This document shows, piece by piece, positions 18,120 through 27,470 of a DNA stretch of 64,000 nt (its first letter is position 1; the number at the start of each line of letters is the position of its first letter). Under the pieces are notes generated by a model. The model was not told the origin of the DNA, ran no database searches, and saw only the letters and a program-made list of their open reading frames with translations. The stretch comes from Hyphomicrobiaceae bacterium (GTDB taxonomy: Bacteria; Pseudomonadota; Alphaproteobacteria; Rhizobiales; Hyphomicrobiaceae). Where the stretch lies: contig JALHMC010000008.1 of the NCBI GenBank assembly GCA_022844225.1, positions 1 through 64,000 on the forward strand, given 5' to 3'. A program made the position numbers and the translations under genes.

Positions 18120-19583
18120 TCAGGTGCGCCCGCCGCCCTTCGCCGCTGGGGCCGGAGTGTTCGACGGGGCCGCTTTCGGCGGCGTCCCAGCGATCGCGGA
18201 TGGCATGTCCGGACTTGCTGGGATCAGTGTGCCGGTCACCGATCGGCGGATGTCGAGGTACTTCGCAGCCACCTTGGCGACGTCTTCGAGCGACACTTTG
18301 GCAATGCGGTCGGGCCACTCCTCGATGTCCTTGACCGTCCGGCCGACAGTCAGCGACCACCCATAGCGTCGCGCCAGCGTCGCCTGATTGTCGCTCTCGT
18401 AGATGTACTCGGCCAGATAGGACTTCTTCGCGCGAGCTAGCTCGGCTTCGTTGATGCCGCCTGCCCGAACTTCCGCGATCGTCTTGTCGAGAGCTTCCTC
18501 GAGCGCCTGAAGTGAAACGCCATCCACCGGCACGGCATAGAGCGCGATCTTACCGCTGTCGCGCGCCGAACCCGTGTAATAGCCGCCCGTCGACGAGGCG
18601 ACTTTGGCTTCGACCACGAGGTCCTTGTAGATGCGGCTGGTCGAACCGGACGCCAGGACCTTCAGCAGCAAATCTAACGCCTCCGCCTCGCCTGGCTCGG
18701 CGCCCTGATAGGCCGGCGCGAGATAACTGCGATGCAGCGACGGCTTGCCCGCCCTCGGGTCTTTCAGTTCGATCCGACGCGCGGCGCGATGCGGAGGCTC
18801 TTGCGGACGTGGCCGGGCCATCACATCGGGATTCGCTGGAATCTTGCCGTACGTGGCCTCTGCGAGCGGCTTCAGCTCCTCGGGCGTAACGGCGCCGGTT
18901 ACCACGAGGATGGCATTGTTAGGCGCATAGAACCGTTTGTAGAACGCCAGTGCATCCTCCGGCGACAGCTTCGCCATCTCATGCTCCCAGCCGATGACCG
19001 GCAGGCCGTATGGATGCGATAGATAGAGCATCGCGTTCATCTGCTCGTCGAGCAGGGCCGACGGATTGTTCTCCGTCCGCGACCGACGCTCCTCGAGAAT
19101 AACGTCGCGCTCGGTCAGAACCTCTTTCTCCTGAAGACGCAGGTTGACCATCCGGTCCGCCTCCATCTCCATCACGATCGGTAGCCGGTCCTTGGCGATC
19201 CGCTGGAAGTAGGCGGTCACGTCCTGCCCCGTGAAGGCGTTGTCCTGGCCTCCGAGACGCGACACGACCTTCGAGAATTCCCCGCTCGCGATCTTGTCGG
19301 TCGACTTGAACATGAGGTGCTCGAGGAAATGCGCGATGCCGGATACGCCGGGGGGCTCGTCGGCGGCTCCGACCCGGTACCAGACCATGTGCGTCACCAC
19401 CGGCGCCCGATGGTCCTCGACGACGACGACCTTCATGCCGTTCTTGAGTTCGAACTCGGTGGCGCGCGTCGCCGCATGCGCCTCTGAGAAGTAGGAGGAG
19501 AAGGAGAGCATCAGGGTCACCACCGGTGCAGCCAGGATTGGGAGACGGAGCAGTCGGGAGACGAAAAAGCCTCTGCTGATCAT
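18120..19583 (-). CDS. M16-family zinc peptidase, catalytic subunit
   Basis: A 487-residue zinc metallopeptidase of the pitrilysin family. A signal peptide covers about residues 1-36 (ILAAPVVTLMLSFSSYFSEAHA). The inverted zinc motif is HFLEH (about 84-88), with the third ligand Glu in the region of EKEVLTERDVILEERRS. The second half (GSTSRIYKDLVVEAKVASS) belongs to the second M16 subdomain. The ATG at 19583 follows GAAGGGA and places the signal peptide at the N-terminus; the longer frame does not. The following gene encodes the matching non-catalytic half. The substrate is unknown; relatives degrade signal peptides or misfolded periplasmic peptides. Confidence 0.92.
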   Translation of the reverse strand: MISRGFFVSRLLRLPILAAPVVTLMLSFSSYFSEAHAATRATEFELKNGMKVVVVEDHRAPVVTHMVWYRVGAADEPPGVSGIAHFLEHLMFKSTDKIASGEFSKVVSRLGGQDNAFTGQDVTAYFQRIAKDRLPIVMEMEADRMVNLRLQEKEVLTERDVILEERRSRTENNPSALLDEQMNAMLYLSHPYGLPVIGWEHEMAKLSPEDALAFYKRFYAPNNAILVVTGAVTPEELKPLAEATYGKIPANPDVMARPRPQEPPHRAARRIELKDPRAGKPSLHRSYLAPAYQGAEPGEAEALDLLLKVLASGSTSRIYKDLVVEAKVASSTGGYYTGSARDSGKIALYAVPVDGVSLQALEEALDKTIAEVRAGGINEAELARAKKSYLAEYIYESDNQATLARRYGWSLTVGRTVKDIEEWPDRIAKVSLEDVAKVAAKYLDIRRSVTGTLIPASPDMPSAIAGTPPKAAPSNTPAPAAKGGGRT

Positions 19584-19901
19584 TAGGACTTCCCTTCGGC
19601 ACTCGACTTGGAAACGCGTTGCGCCACTTCGGCTCGCCGACACCGATCTTGCGCCTGGAGCCGCCGAACAACTGGCGCCGAAGAAGGCACCACGCCACGG
19701 AAGCTCGATCGCTCCATGTCGGGGCTCTCGGCACGAATGTCAAATGACAACGGGTTCATGAGGCCGCAGCCGTCAACCCGCGATGCATTGGGGAAAAGTC
19801 ACCGACCATGGCACAGCCGGACAAACGGTCTCGGATGCACCAACAAGTCCTGCCATTCGCCAACCGTCAGCCGAAACCGCCCCTTCGCACTGAAGCGAAT
19901 T
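19584..19901. other. 318-base gap with no recognised gene
   Basis: The gap lies between the lipoprotein gene and the catalytic M16 gene, both on the minus strand. It shows no plausible reading frame. It holds the M16 ribosome-binding site at its lower end and presumably its promoter. I see no strong hairpin or repeat. Confidence 0.6.
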
Positions 19902-20363
19902 TCAATCGCCGAACAGCGACTTCCCGATCACCGAGAAGATGCTTCCACACGTGCCGGACGGCCCATCCCGGGCGGCGATATCGTCGCCCATGGCCTTTTC
20001 TTTCCAGTTGCCATCTCGGCAGTATTCGGTCTGAGCGGTCTTCTTGGCAGCCTCGCTCGATGCCCTTCGCTTGTCGGGATCGTCTGGCCACGCAATGTGC
20101 GGTTGCGCGGGTGCAGCAGCCAATTGTCCGGGCTCGGGCAGTTTTTCGGTGGCGGGCGGCAGTACGAGCGGGGCCCTCACCTCGGCCTTCGGCTCAGCAC
20201 GCTTGCCCAGTGCGCCGGTCAAGCCGACGGCTTCGAACATTTTGCCTTCGAACTGGACCCCATCGACACCGCCGCATCCGGCCAGTGCCAATAGCATGAA
20301 TGCCGTTGTCACTCGGTTGATCGAGGTCTTCGCGCGCTGCAGTGCCTGCGTCATGTGCCGCAT
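19902..20363 (-). CDS. small lipoprotein
   Basis: A 153-residue protein with a lipobox (LLALAGCGG, Cys at about residue 30) after a basic n-region and hydrophobic stretch, so it should be lipidated. The mature part has a Pro/Ala-rich middle and a C-terminal domain with two cysteines (TEYCRDGNWKEKA and GPSGTCGSIF). It is 25 bases downstream of lspA, whose product is the signal peptidase that would process it. I know of no function. Small lipoproteins in this position next to lspA and M16 peptidases appear common in Hyphomicrobiales. Confidence 0.78.
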   Translation of the reverse strand: MRHMTQALQRAKTSINRVTTAFMLLALAGCGGVDGVQFEGKMFEAVGLTGALGKRAEPKAEVRAPLVLPPATEKLPEPGQLAAAPAQPHIAWPDDPDKRRASSEAAKKTAQTEYCRDGNWKEKAMGDDIAARDGPSGTCGSIFSVIGKSLFGD

Positions 20364-20387
20364 CCCCTGTCGCTTGTCCGTGGCCGT

Positions 20388-20912
20388 CTACGCGGCCTTC
20401 GAGGCGTCATTGCGACTCGTCCCGAAAGAATCATACAGAAGCCCTACCACACCAGCAACGATTGCAACGTCTGCAATGTTGAAGACGTACCAGTAGAAGC
20501 CGAAGGCGTGGAACGAGAAGAAGTCGGCAACACCGCCCAAGTGCACCCGATCAAGCGCGTTCGCGAGCGCCCCGCCGATGATCAGGCCCAAGCTCACGGC
20601 CAGGACGCGACCCGTATCCGCCTGCGACAACCAGACCCACAACACACCTGCCACGATCACGGCGAAAGTCGTCAGCAGCCATGGTCCGGCGTTGTCGAGA
20701 AGCCCATACGATACGCCTCTGTTGATGACGTAGACCAAGTCCATAAAGGGCGTCACGTAGATCCGCTGGCCTTTCGGAATCTGGGTAACGTTGATCATCC
20801 ACCACTTGTGTGCCTGATCGACGACGAACGTGACCACGATGACCCAGAGGCCAATGCGCGAGCAGGGTCCCCACATCCAACGCAACAGTCCCGTCGCCGC
20901 CCGCTCGCTCAT
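20388..20912 (-). CDS. lspA: lipoprotein signal peptidase (signal peptidase II)
   Basis: A 174-residue inner-membrane aspartyl peptidase that cleaves prolipoprotein signal peptides. Family markers are VVDQAHKWW (about residues 30-38), the NRGVSYGLL segment, and the catalytic region ANALDRVHLGGVADFFSFH, which carries both catalytic Asp residues (the D of LDR and the D of VADF). Four hydrophobic segments are visible. The ATG at 20912 overlaps the stop of the macro-domain gene as ATGA (20909-20912), so translation is coupled. A start 150 bases upstream would lie inside that gene and is rejected. Confidence 0.95.
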   Translation of the reverse strand: MSERAATGLLRWMWGPCSRIGLWVIVVTFVVDQAHKWWMINVTQIPKGQRIYVTPFMDLVYVINRGVSYGLLDNAGPWLLTTFAVIVAGVLWVWLSQADTGRVLAVSLGLIIGGALANALDRVHLGGVADFFSFHAFGFYWYVFNIADVAIVAGVVGLLYDSFGTSRNDASKAA

Positions 20913-21373
20913 GCCGCCCCGCTGAATGTGACGATCGTCACGTCCTCGCCACCGAGCACGTCGCCGATGATGCCCTCGATCCGCGCCCAGTCTCCACCCG
21001 CCAGACCGGCACCGATCTGTGGCAGTCCGATTCGGGCGCCCGTATGGCGGGACTTGATCCAACCCATCGCGTCGCGCACCGCGTCATAGTCGACATCGAC
21101 GCCGGCCCCCATGCTCGGATGGAGCTGCGTGTAGGCATTGACCACCGTGAAGCGCGCGCCCTCGCGTTCAACAACGGCGAATGAGCACGTCCCGAGCTTG
21201 GCGCGATCGCCGAAGTGCGTCGCCAGATCCGCCTCGTAGGCCTCAGGGAAGTGCCGCCGGACCTGCGCCGCAAGTCCCCCGCCCATCGTGTGGAAGCAAT
21301 TGCAGCCGTGAGCGATCACGTCGAAGCGGCCGGCCTTGGCGAGTGCAATAAGGTCACCGCTGATCGTGCGCAT
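20909..21373 (-). CDS. macro-domain protein (ADP-ribose binding/hydrolysis)
   Basis: A 154-residue stand-alone macro domain. The N-terminal RTISGDLIALAKAGRFDVIAHGCNCF holds the adenine-binding Asp and the HGCN loop. TMGGGLAAQV is the catalytic-loop region, and LPQIGAGLAGGDW is the phosphate-binding loop. Relatives bind ADP-ribose or remove it or its phosphate from proteins and metabolites. The start at 21373 places the domain right at the N-terminus; an ATG at 21385 is possible. It lies between ileS and lspA, which are usually near each other, and its stop overlaps the lspA start. Confidence 0.9.
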   Translation of the reverse strand: MRTISGDLIALAKAGRFDVIAHGCNCFHTMGGGLAAQVRRHFPEAYEADLATHFGDRAKLGTCSFAVVEREGARFTVVNAYTQLHPSMGAGVDVDYDAVRDAMGWIKSRHTGARIGLPQIGAGLAGGDWARIEGIIGDVLGGEDVTIVTFSGAA

Positions 21374-21407
21374 CGGCCGCCCCATCGCCCATGACTTTCC
21401 GTCCCAA

Positions 21408-21432
21408 CGTCATCCCCGCGAAGGCGGAAACC
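21408..21432. repeat. short dispersed intergenic repeat
   Basis: The sequence CGTCATCCCCGCGAAGGCGG, with its trailing bases, matches a small repeat type (cgtcattcccgcgaaggcggga) that occurs many times between genes of proteobacteria. It lies in the 110 bases between ileS and the macro-domain gene. Confidence 0.55.
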
Positions 21433-21482
21433 CTCGTGCGAGAACGCAAGCGGCACGCTCACCGCTCTCTCACAGTGAGGTC

Positions 21483-24400
21483 TCACGCCCGCCCGTCGAT
21501 CTCCCGCATCGCCGCCGCATCCCGCGCCGAAAGCTCCGGATAGTCTGGATCGCTCCCGACATCCGTCGTGAACCGCCAGGAGCGCGCGCACTTCGTTCCA
21601 CCCGCCCGCTGGGACACCACCGCGACACCCGGAACCTCGGCCAGCTTGAACGCCCCCTCGGGAGGGGCATCGTCCACCGTGAGCCCGATGCCGGACGTGA
21701 TGCAGATTTCCGCGAAGTCCTGATCAGCCAGGAGATCGAGCGTCGCCTGATCCGACACGTAGACGAGCGGCGCCGCCTCGAGGCTGGAGCCGATCCGCTT
21801 GGCTGCCCGTTCGATCTCGAGGGCCCCCGTCACCACCGAGCGGATGCGGCGAATGCGATCCCACTTGGCGGCGAGCGCGTCGTTGAGCCAGTCCGCAGGA
21901 ATGACTGGGAACGTCTCGAGATGCACCGACCGGCCGTCATCGTCACCGTAGCGCGCGAGCCACGCCTCCTCCGTTGTGAACGACAGGATCGGCGCCAGCC
22001 ACACGGTCGTGCACCGGAAGATCTGCTCGACTGTCGCCAGTGCCGCCTTCCGCTTCGCCGACGACGGCGCCTCGCAGTAGAGCGCATCCTTGCGGATATC
22101 GAAGTAGAAGGCCGAAAGCTCCGTGTTCATGAACTGCGAGAGCTGCGCGACCACGCGCTTGTAGTCGTACTCGGCATAGGCCTTGCGGACGATGCCGTCG
22201 AGCTCGGCGAGCCGATGCAGCATGAGACGTTCAAGCTCGGGCATCCCCGCAACGTCCATGGCCGCGCCGGATGCCGGCCCGGATGCGAAGTGGGCATCCG
22301 AAGGGCCACGCGAAGAGCGGGCATCCGAAGGCGCAACTAAGAAGTGCGCCAGCGTGCCGAGCATCCAGCGCAGCGTGTTGCGGATTTTCCGGTAGTTGTC
22401 CGAGAACGTCTTCAGGATCTCCGGCCCGATCCGGAGATCGTCCGCATAGTCGGACGACGCCACCCAGAGCCGCAGAATGTCGGCGCCCGAAGACTTGATG
22501 ATGTCCTGCGGCGCCGTCACGTTGCCGACCGACTTCGACATCTTCTGCCCCTTCTCGTCGAGGCAGAAGCCGTGCGTCAGCACGACGTCGTAGGGCGCAC
22601 GGCCGCGCGTGCCAGATGACTCGATCAGCGAGGAATGGAACCAGCCGCGATGCTGGTCCGAGCCCTCGAGATACATCACCGTATCTCGGCCCCCGTCGAC
22701 CTTGCGCTTGAAGCCGTAGAGCCCCGGGAAGTGATCCTTGTCCTCGAGGACGTAGGTGTGCGTCGAGCCGCTGTCGAACCACACGTCGAGAACGTCGTTG
22801 ACCTTCTCGTACTCGGCCGGGTCGTATTCGGGCTTCAAGAAGCGCGCGCCGTCCGAATCCGCGAACCACGCATCCGCGCCCTCGGCGTACATCGCATCGT
22901 AGATGCGCTTGTTCACGTTGGCGTCGACCAGCACCTCGTTGGTGCCCTTCTTCACGAACACCGTGATCGGAACGCCCCAGGCGCGCTGGCGCGAGATCAC
23001 CCAGTCCGGTTTCGCCTCGATCATGCCGGCGATGCGGTTCTCGCCCGACGCCGGCACCCACTCCGTCTCGCGGATGGCGTTGAGCGACACCTCCCGCAGC
23101 GTCTTCGGGATCGCCGCGTTGTGCCCGTCCGTCAGCCCCGCTGCGCGCAGCTTTTCGCGATGCTCCTTCGAGACCTGCTCGAGGAACGGCACCTCTTTGT
23201 CCATGTGGATGAACCACTGGGGCGTGTTGCGGAAGATCACCGGCTTCTTCGAGCGCCACGAATGCGGATACTGGTGCTTAAGGCGCCCCCGCGCGACCAT
23301 CATGCCGGCCTCGGCCAGCTTCTTGATCACAGCGTCGTTGGCCTTGCCCTTCTCGCCCTTGTCGGTGATGACGCGCTCGCCCTCGAAGCCCGGCGCGTCC
23401 TTCGTAAATGCGCCGTTCTCGTCGACGGTGTAGGGGATCGCCGGATCGACGCCCATCGCAACCAGCTTACGCGTCGACGCCGTCCAGATGTCGAAGTCCT
23501 CGCGGCCGTGGCCGGGTGCGGTATGCACGAAACCCGTGCCCGCGTCGTCCGTGACGTGGTCGCCGTCGAGGAGGGGCACCCACAACGGATATGCGCCCTC
23601 AAACGGAAATTTGTTGAGCGGATGCGTACAGACGCCAGCGGTCAGCTCGTCACTTGTGACCTCTCGCAGCTTTGCGAAAGTCTCCACTTTCGCCTGCTTG
23701 AAGACCGCCTCAGCCAAATTTTCAGCCAAGACGTAGCGTTCGCCTTCTGCGGCCCAATTGCCCGGCGGAGCCTTCGTGATTTTATAAAGTGAATACTTGA
23801 GCTTTGAATTGAAGCAGATGGCGCGATTTCCTGGGATCGTCCAAGGCGTCGTCGTCCAAATCACGATGGAGGCCTCACGAAGGCTCCCATCTGACAAGGG
23901 TTCAAGCGAAGCGAGCGAGTTCCATTCGGCCTGTCCCGGCACCATTTCAGGACCCTTCCGAACCGCCATCGACACCGGAAACTTCACCCACACCATATCG
24001 CTCTGGTAGTCCTGGTACTCGACCTCCGCTTCCGCCAGTGCCGTCTTCTCCACGACACTCCACATCACCGGTTTCGAACCGCGGTAGAGCTGGTTGGTCT
24101 CCGCGAACTTCATCAGCTCGCGCGCGATCTGCGCCTCGGCCGGAAACGTCATCGTGGTGTAGGGGTTCTTCCAGTCGCCCTCGACGCCGAGCCGCTGGAA
24201 CTCAGCCGACTGCACCTTCATCCAGTGTTCGGCGAAGGCGCGGCACTCGGCGCGGAACGCCTGCATCGCCGCCGGGTCCTTGAAGTTCGGCTTTGGCCGC
24301 CCCTTGGCCATGTACTCCTCCTCGATCTTCCATTCGATCGGGAGGCCGTGGCAGTCCCAGCCCGGGACGTAGTTGCTGTCGAAGCCCAGCATCTGCTGGC

Positions 24401-24668
24401 TGCGCGTCACGAGGTCCTTCAGGATCTTGTTCAGCGCATGCCCGATGTGGATGTTGCCATTGGCGTAGGGCGGCCCGTCGTGGAGCGTGAACCGCGCCCG
24501 CCCCTTCGAAGCCGCCCGCAGCTTGGAATAGAGGTCGATCCGCTGCCACCGCTCCAGCAGCTTCGGCTCCATCTGCGGCAGCCCGGCTCGCATCGGGAAA
24601 TCCGTCTTCGGCAGGAACAGCGTCTGACCCCAGTCACGGGAGGCAGGGGCTTGGGCTTTGTCGTTCAT
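21483..24668 (-). CDS. ileS: isoleucine--tRNA ligase
   Basis: A class I aminoacyl-tRNA synthetase of 1061 residues that charges tRNA-Ile and edits valine. The HIGH motif is in [16 protein letters not shown] (about residues 74-89), the editing-domain entrance in [16 protein letters not shown], and KMSKS in [13 protein letters not shown] (about 710). It is about 80-100 residues longer than typical alphaproteobacterial forms. Part of this is two in-frame low-complexity insertions: one before the TTTPWT segment (about 23875-23955) and one in the anticodon-binding region (about 22255-22335) containing a 13-base direct repeat. The ATG at 24668 gives the normal N-terminus. The zinc-finger-type C-terminal extension is not evident. 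Confidence 0.96.
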   Translation of the reverse strand: MNDKAQAPASRDWGQTLFLPKTDFPMRAGLPQMEPKLLERWQRIDLYSKLRAASKGRARFTLHDGPPYANGNIHIGHALNKILKDLVTRSQQMLGFDSNYVPGWDCHGLPIEWKIEEEYMAKGRPKPNFKDPAAMQAFRAECRAFAEHWMKVQSAEFQRLGVEGDWKNPYTTMTFPAEAQIARELMKFAETNQLYRGSKPVMWSVVEKTALAEAEVEYQDYQSDMVWVKFPVSMAVRKGPEMVPGQAEWNSLASLEPLSDGSLREASIVIWTTTPWTIPGNRAICFNSKLKYSLYKITKAPPGNWAAEGERYVLAENLAEAVFKQAKVETFAKLREVTSDELTAGVCTHPLNKFPFEGAYPLWVPLLDGDHVTDDAGTGFVHTAPGHGREDFDIWTASTRKLVAMGVDPAIPYTVDENGAFTKDAPGFEGERVITDKGEKGKANDAVIKKLAEAGMMVARGRLKHQYPHSWRSKKPVIFRNTPQWFIHMDKEVPFLEQVSKEHREKLRAAGLTDGHNAAIPKTLREVSLNAIRETEWVPASGENRIAGMIEAKPDWVISRQRAWGVPITVFVKKGTNEVLVDANVNKRIYDAMYAEGADAWFADSDGARFLKPEYDPAEYEKVNDVLDVWFDSGSTHTYVLEDKDHFPGLYGFKRKVDGGRDTVMYLEGSDQHRGWFHSSLIESSGTRGRAPYDVVLTHGFCLDEKGQKMSKSVGNVTAPQDIIKSSGADILRLWVASSDYADDLRIGPEILKTFSDNYRKIRNTLRWMLGTLAHFLVAPSDARSSRGPSDAHFASGPASGAAMDVAGMPELERLMLHRLAELDGIVRKAYAEYDYKRVVAQLSQFMNTELSAFYFDIRKDALYCEAPSSAKRKAALATVEQIFRCTTVWLAPILSFTTEEAWLARYGDDDGRSVHLETFPVIPADWLNDALAAKWDRIRRIRSVVTGALEIERAAKRIGSSLEAAPLVYVSDQATLDLLADQDFAEICITSGIGLTVDDAPPEGAFKLAEVPGVAVVSQRAGGTKCARSWRFTTDVGSDPDYPELSARDAAAMREIDGRA

Positions 24669-24910
24669 GGGGGGCGGGCTCGTTCGCGAGAGGACGAAAG
24701 CCGCGGGCACGCGCGGCGGCATGGCACATCGGTCTCCGGGGCCGTCAGGCCGCCGGACCGGTAATTCGCGAGACTATGAGCGTTTCAGCGCGCATCCCGT
24801 GCTTTTACGGCGCGGCACGTCCGAATTCAACTGGCGACACAAGCGTCTGCGCCGGCGGGGCTTGCAAAGTTATCCCCGGTCGCTCGGGTCCGCTTATCCT
24901 CCGCGCTCGA

Positions 24911-24946
24911 CCCGATCTCGGATCGGGCCGAAGGCGCTCTTTGACA
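24911..24946 (+). promoter_or_regulatory. hairpin plus boxA-like antitermination sequence
   Basis: CCCGATC (24911-24917) and GATCGGG (24921-24927) form a perfect 7-bp stem with loop TCG. Ten bases later GCTCTTTGACA (24936-24946) matches the rRNA antitermination element boxA (TGCTCTTTAACA) at 10 of 11 positions. No rRNA gene follows in the window. Function at this site is unproven. Confidence 0.45.
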
Positions 24947-24961
24947 TTGTGAAGCACGCAT

Positions 24962-24981
24962 CCAGCGCTCGATCGCGCTGG
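24962..24981 (-). terminator. hairpin after trpB
   Basis: CCAGCGC (24962-24968) and GCGCTGG (24975-24981) form a perfect 7-bp stem with a 6-base loop, 4 bases beyond the trpB stop. There is no clear T-run, so this is a weak or factor-assisted terminator. Confidence 0.45.
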
Positions 24982-24985
24982 CGCC

Positions 24986-26224
24986 TCAAATCTTCATGCC
25001 CAGCGCCTTGGCCACCGTGAACAGGTCCTTGTCTCCGCGACCGCACATGTTCATCACGATCAGGTGGTCCTTCGGCAGCTTCGGCGCGATCTGCATCACG
25101 TGCGCCAGAGCATGGCTCGGCTCGAGCGCCGGAATGATGCCCTCCATCCGCGTGCAGAACTGGAGCGCGTCGAGCGCCTCCTTGTCGGTCGCCACGACAT
25201 AGTCGACCCGGCCCGACTCCTTCAGCCACGAATGCTCCGGCCCGATTCCCGGATAATCGAGCCCCGCCGAGATCGAGTGCCCTTCGAGGATCTGCCCGTC
25301 CTCGGTCTGCAAAAGGTACGTCCGGTTGCCGTGCAGTACACCCGGCCGCCCACCAGTCAGCGAAGCGCAGTGACCGTTCTCGACGTCGAGCCCATGCCCG
25401 CCCGCCTCGACTCCGAACATCCGCACGCTGGGATCATCGAGGAACGGATGGAAAAGCCCGATCGCGTTCGAGCCCCCCCCGATGCACGCCACGAGCGTGT
25501 CCGGCAGCCGGCCCTCGGCCGCCATCATCTGCTCGCGCACTTCCTTGCCGATGATCGACTGGAAGTCGCGCACGAGTTCGGGATAGGGATGCGGCCCCGC
25601 TGCCGTGCCGATGATGTAATAGGTATCGCGCACGTTGGTCACCCAGTCGCGCAGCGCCTCGTTCATGGCATCTTTGAGCGTCCCCGCTCCGGCCGTGACC
25701 GGGTTCACCTTCGCCCCAAGAAGCCGCATGCGCGCGACGTTCGGTGCCTGCCGCTCGACGTCCGTGGCCCCCATATAGACTTCGCACGGCAGCTCGAACT
25801 TGGCGCAAACCGTCGCCACCGCGACGCCATGCTGCCCAGCGCCCGTCTCGGCGATGATCCGCGTCTTGCCCATGCGCTTGGCGAGCAGGATCTGGCCGAG
25901 GCAGTTGTTGATCTTGTGCGAACCGGTGTGGTTCAGCTCATCGCGCTTGAAATAGACCTTGGCGCCGCCGAGTTCCCGCGTGATCCGATCGGCGAGGTAG
26001 AGCGGCGACGGCCGACCGGAGTAGTGGGTATTCAGGAAAGTCAAAGCGCTCGCGAATTCGGGATCGGCCTTGGCCGCGGTGTAGGCCTCCTCCAGCTCCA
26101 GGATCAGCGGCATCAGGGTTTCGGCGACGAACCGGCCGCCGAAAATACCGAAGAAGCCGCGCTCGTCCGGCCCGGTGCGATAGCTGTTCGGGGGCGTCCC
26201 GGTTTCGATGGTCGCTGACGTCAT
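24986..26224 (-). CDS. trpB: tryptophan synthase beta chain
   Basis: A 412-residue PLP enzyme that condenses indole with serine to give tryptophan. The PLP lysine is in [15 protein letters not shown] (about residue 99) and the phosphate-binding loop is [31 protein letters not shown] is the usual N-terminal segment. The ATG overlaps the trpF stop as ATGA (26221-26224), so a longer upstream frame is rejected. The alpha-chain gene trpA, normally next, is absent: a hairpin and a gene-free gap follow instead. Confidence 0.97.
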   Translation of the reverse strand: MTSATIETGTPPNSYRTGPDERGFFGIFGGRFVAETLMPLILELEEAYTAAKADPEFASALTFLNTHYSGRPSPLYLADRITRELGGAKVYFKRDELNHTGSHKINNCLGQILLAKRMGKTRIIAETGAGQHGVAVATVCAKFELPCEVYMGATDVERQAPNVARMRLLGAKVNPVTAGAGTLKDAMNEALRDWVTNVRDTYYIIGTAAGPHPYPELVRDFQSIIGKEVREQMMAAEGRLPDTLVACIGGGSNAIGLFHPFLDDPSVRMFGVEAGGHGLDVENGHCASLTGGRPGVLHGNRTYLLQTEDGQILEGHSISAGLDYPGIGPEHSWLKESGRVDYVVATDKEALDALQFCTRMEGIIPALEPSHALAHVMQIAPKLPKDHLIVMNMCGRGDKDLFTVAKALGMKI

Positions 26225-26919
26225 AGAGCTTGGCTCCCGTGTCGGGGCTGAAGTTTCGATTGCGCCGCTACGGCCGCATCGGCGGCTCGAACGGCGGCGA
26301 GAAAAGCGCGAATGCGGTCGCAATCCTTGACGCCGCGCGCCCGCTCCACGCCCGATGAGACGTCGACTGCCGTGGCCCCTGTTGCCCGTATCGCCTCGGC
26401 GACGTTCTCGGCCGTGAGCCCACCCGACAGCATATAGTGCACCCGGTCCTTGACGCCATCGAGGGCCTGCCAGTCGAACACCGCGCCGTGTCCCCCGGGA
26501 CGGTCGGCCCCCCTCGGCGGACGTGCATCAAACAGGATCAGATCGGCTACCTCCGCAAAGTCCAGCGCCTGCGCTGCGTCTTCGGCCGTCGCAACCTTGA
26601 TCGCCTTCATCACGGGGACTCCGAACCGCCGCCGGATCTGAGCCACCCGCTCCACGCTCTCACTTCCGTGGAGTTGCAGAATGTCGGGTTTCACCGCCTC
26701 GACGACAGCCGCCAGCAGCCCGTCGTCCGCATCGACAGTCAGTGCCACAATTCGCGCACGTCCGCGCGCCTGCCGGGCCAACTCCGCCGCTCCCTCCAGA
26801 GCCACATGACGCGGGCTGGGCGGAAACAGCACCAAACCCACATCATCCGCACCCGCGTCGAGCGCCGAAGCCATCGCTTCGGCGGTGCTGATCCCGCAGA
26901 TTTTGACCCGCGTCGGCAC
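26221..26919 (-). CDS. trpF: phosphoribosylanthranilate isomerase
   Basis: A 232-residue TIM-barrel enzyme that catalyses the Amadori rearrangement of phosphoribosylanthranilate in tryptophan synthesis. RVKICGIS near the N-terminus carries the catalytic Cys, and ALTVDADDG the catalytic Asp region. The C-terminal [16 protein letters not shown] is the phosphate-binding end of the family. A GTG start at 26919 places KICG correctly; the frame continues upstream to 27048 but that part does not match the family. It is translationally coupled to trpB. Confidence 0.94.
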   Translation of the reverse strand: MPTRVKICGISTAEAMASALDAGADDVGLVLFPPSPRHVALEGAAELARQARGRARIVALTVDADDGLLAAVVEAVKPDILQLHGSESVERVAQIRRRFGVPVMKAIKVATAEDAAQALDFAEVADLILFDARPPRGADRPGGHGAVFDWQALDGVKDRVHYMLSGGLTAENVAEAIRATGATAVDVSSGVERARGVKDCDRIRAFLAAVRAADAAVAAQSKLQPRHGSQAL

Positions 26920-26945
26920 GATCCATCCGTGTTTGAACTGACTTG

Positions 26946-26961
26946 TCGAGCTTCGGCTCGA
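26946..26961. other. UUCG-type hairpin upstream of trpF
   Basis: TCGAGC (26946-26951), loop TTCG, GCTCGA (26956-26961): a perfect 6-bp stem in the 143 bases between the lapA-like gene and trpF. The tetraloop type UUCG applies to the plus-strand reading. It could be a transcript-stabilising or weak terminator hairpin. Confidence 0.35.
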
Positions 26962-27062
26962 ATTCACGCCATAGCAGGCGCGTTCTGTACAGTCACCGGC
27001 GAAAATCAGCCGACTTTCGAGCAGGGCCGTGCGGAGCCAGTCGACCACAAAAGCGCCGTGCG

Positions 27063-27419
27063 TTACCGGACGACGGCCAAGGCTCTCGCCGGGGTCCCCG
27101 CCGCCGCAACCTGTGCATCGCGTTCCCGCGCCAGCCGGTCAGCTTCCGCTCGCCACTTCATGGCATCCTGTGCGCGCTCACGGGCCGTTTTCCGCCACTG
27201 GCTCTGGCTCACCCACGTCGCCCAACCGCCCAGCACCACTCCCGCCACCAGCGCGCCGAACAGGAAGAAATAGAAAGGCATGTCCACGGCCAGCGCCGGT
27301 CGCTCAGGTCGGAACGGATCGAGAATCATCCTCACGCTATGCCGGTTCGACACGGCGAGCGTGATGAGAAGAAGGGCCGCCGGAAAAGCGATCAGCAGCC
27401 GGACCACCCGCTTCAGCAC
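27063..27419 (-). CDS. LapA-domain membrane protein
   Basis: A 118-residue inner-membrane protein of the LapA (DUF1049) family. Two membrane segments are visible: about residues 5-25 (VVRLLIAFPAALLLITLAVSN) and about 46-70 (MPFYFFLFGALVAGVVLGGWATW). A charged, helical C-terminal tail follows (WRKTARERAQDAMKWRAEADRLARERD), probably coiled-coil. In enterobacteria LapA works with LapB in lipopolysaccharide control, but no lapB is here. Its place between ihfB and trpF is usual in Hyphomicrobiales, so the role may differ. Confidence 0.88.
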   Translation of the reverse strand: MLKRVVRLLIAFPAALLLITLAVSNRHSVRMILDPFRPERPALAVDMPFYFFLFGALVAGVVLGGWATWVSQSQWRKTARERAQDAMKWRAEADRLARERDAQVAAAGTPARALAVVR

Positions 27420-27470
27420 TTTGATGTCTCCCGATCGTTCAATGACTGTCTCGGAGCTGCCGGATAAGCC

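Larger units (their letters stand above)
24669..24985. other. gene-free region between ileS and trpB with an rRNA-leader-like boxA
   Basis: These 317 bases contain no plausible gene. They hold the two short elements listed separately: a hairpin followed by a boxA-like sequence on the plus strand, and a hairpin directly after trpB. In related genomes trpA normally follows trpB, so this gap may be a rearrangement junction. Confidence 0.6.

Noticed and set aside
22635..23792. A 385-residue plus-strand frame inside ileS
   Set aside because: Antisense shadow of a high-GC gene; composition rich in Arg, His and Val with no domain, while the minus-strand ileS motifs are complete.
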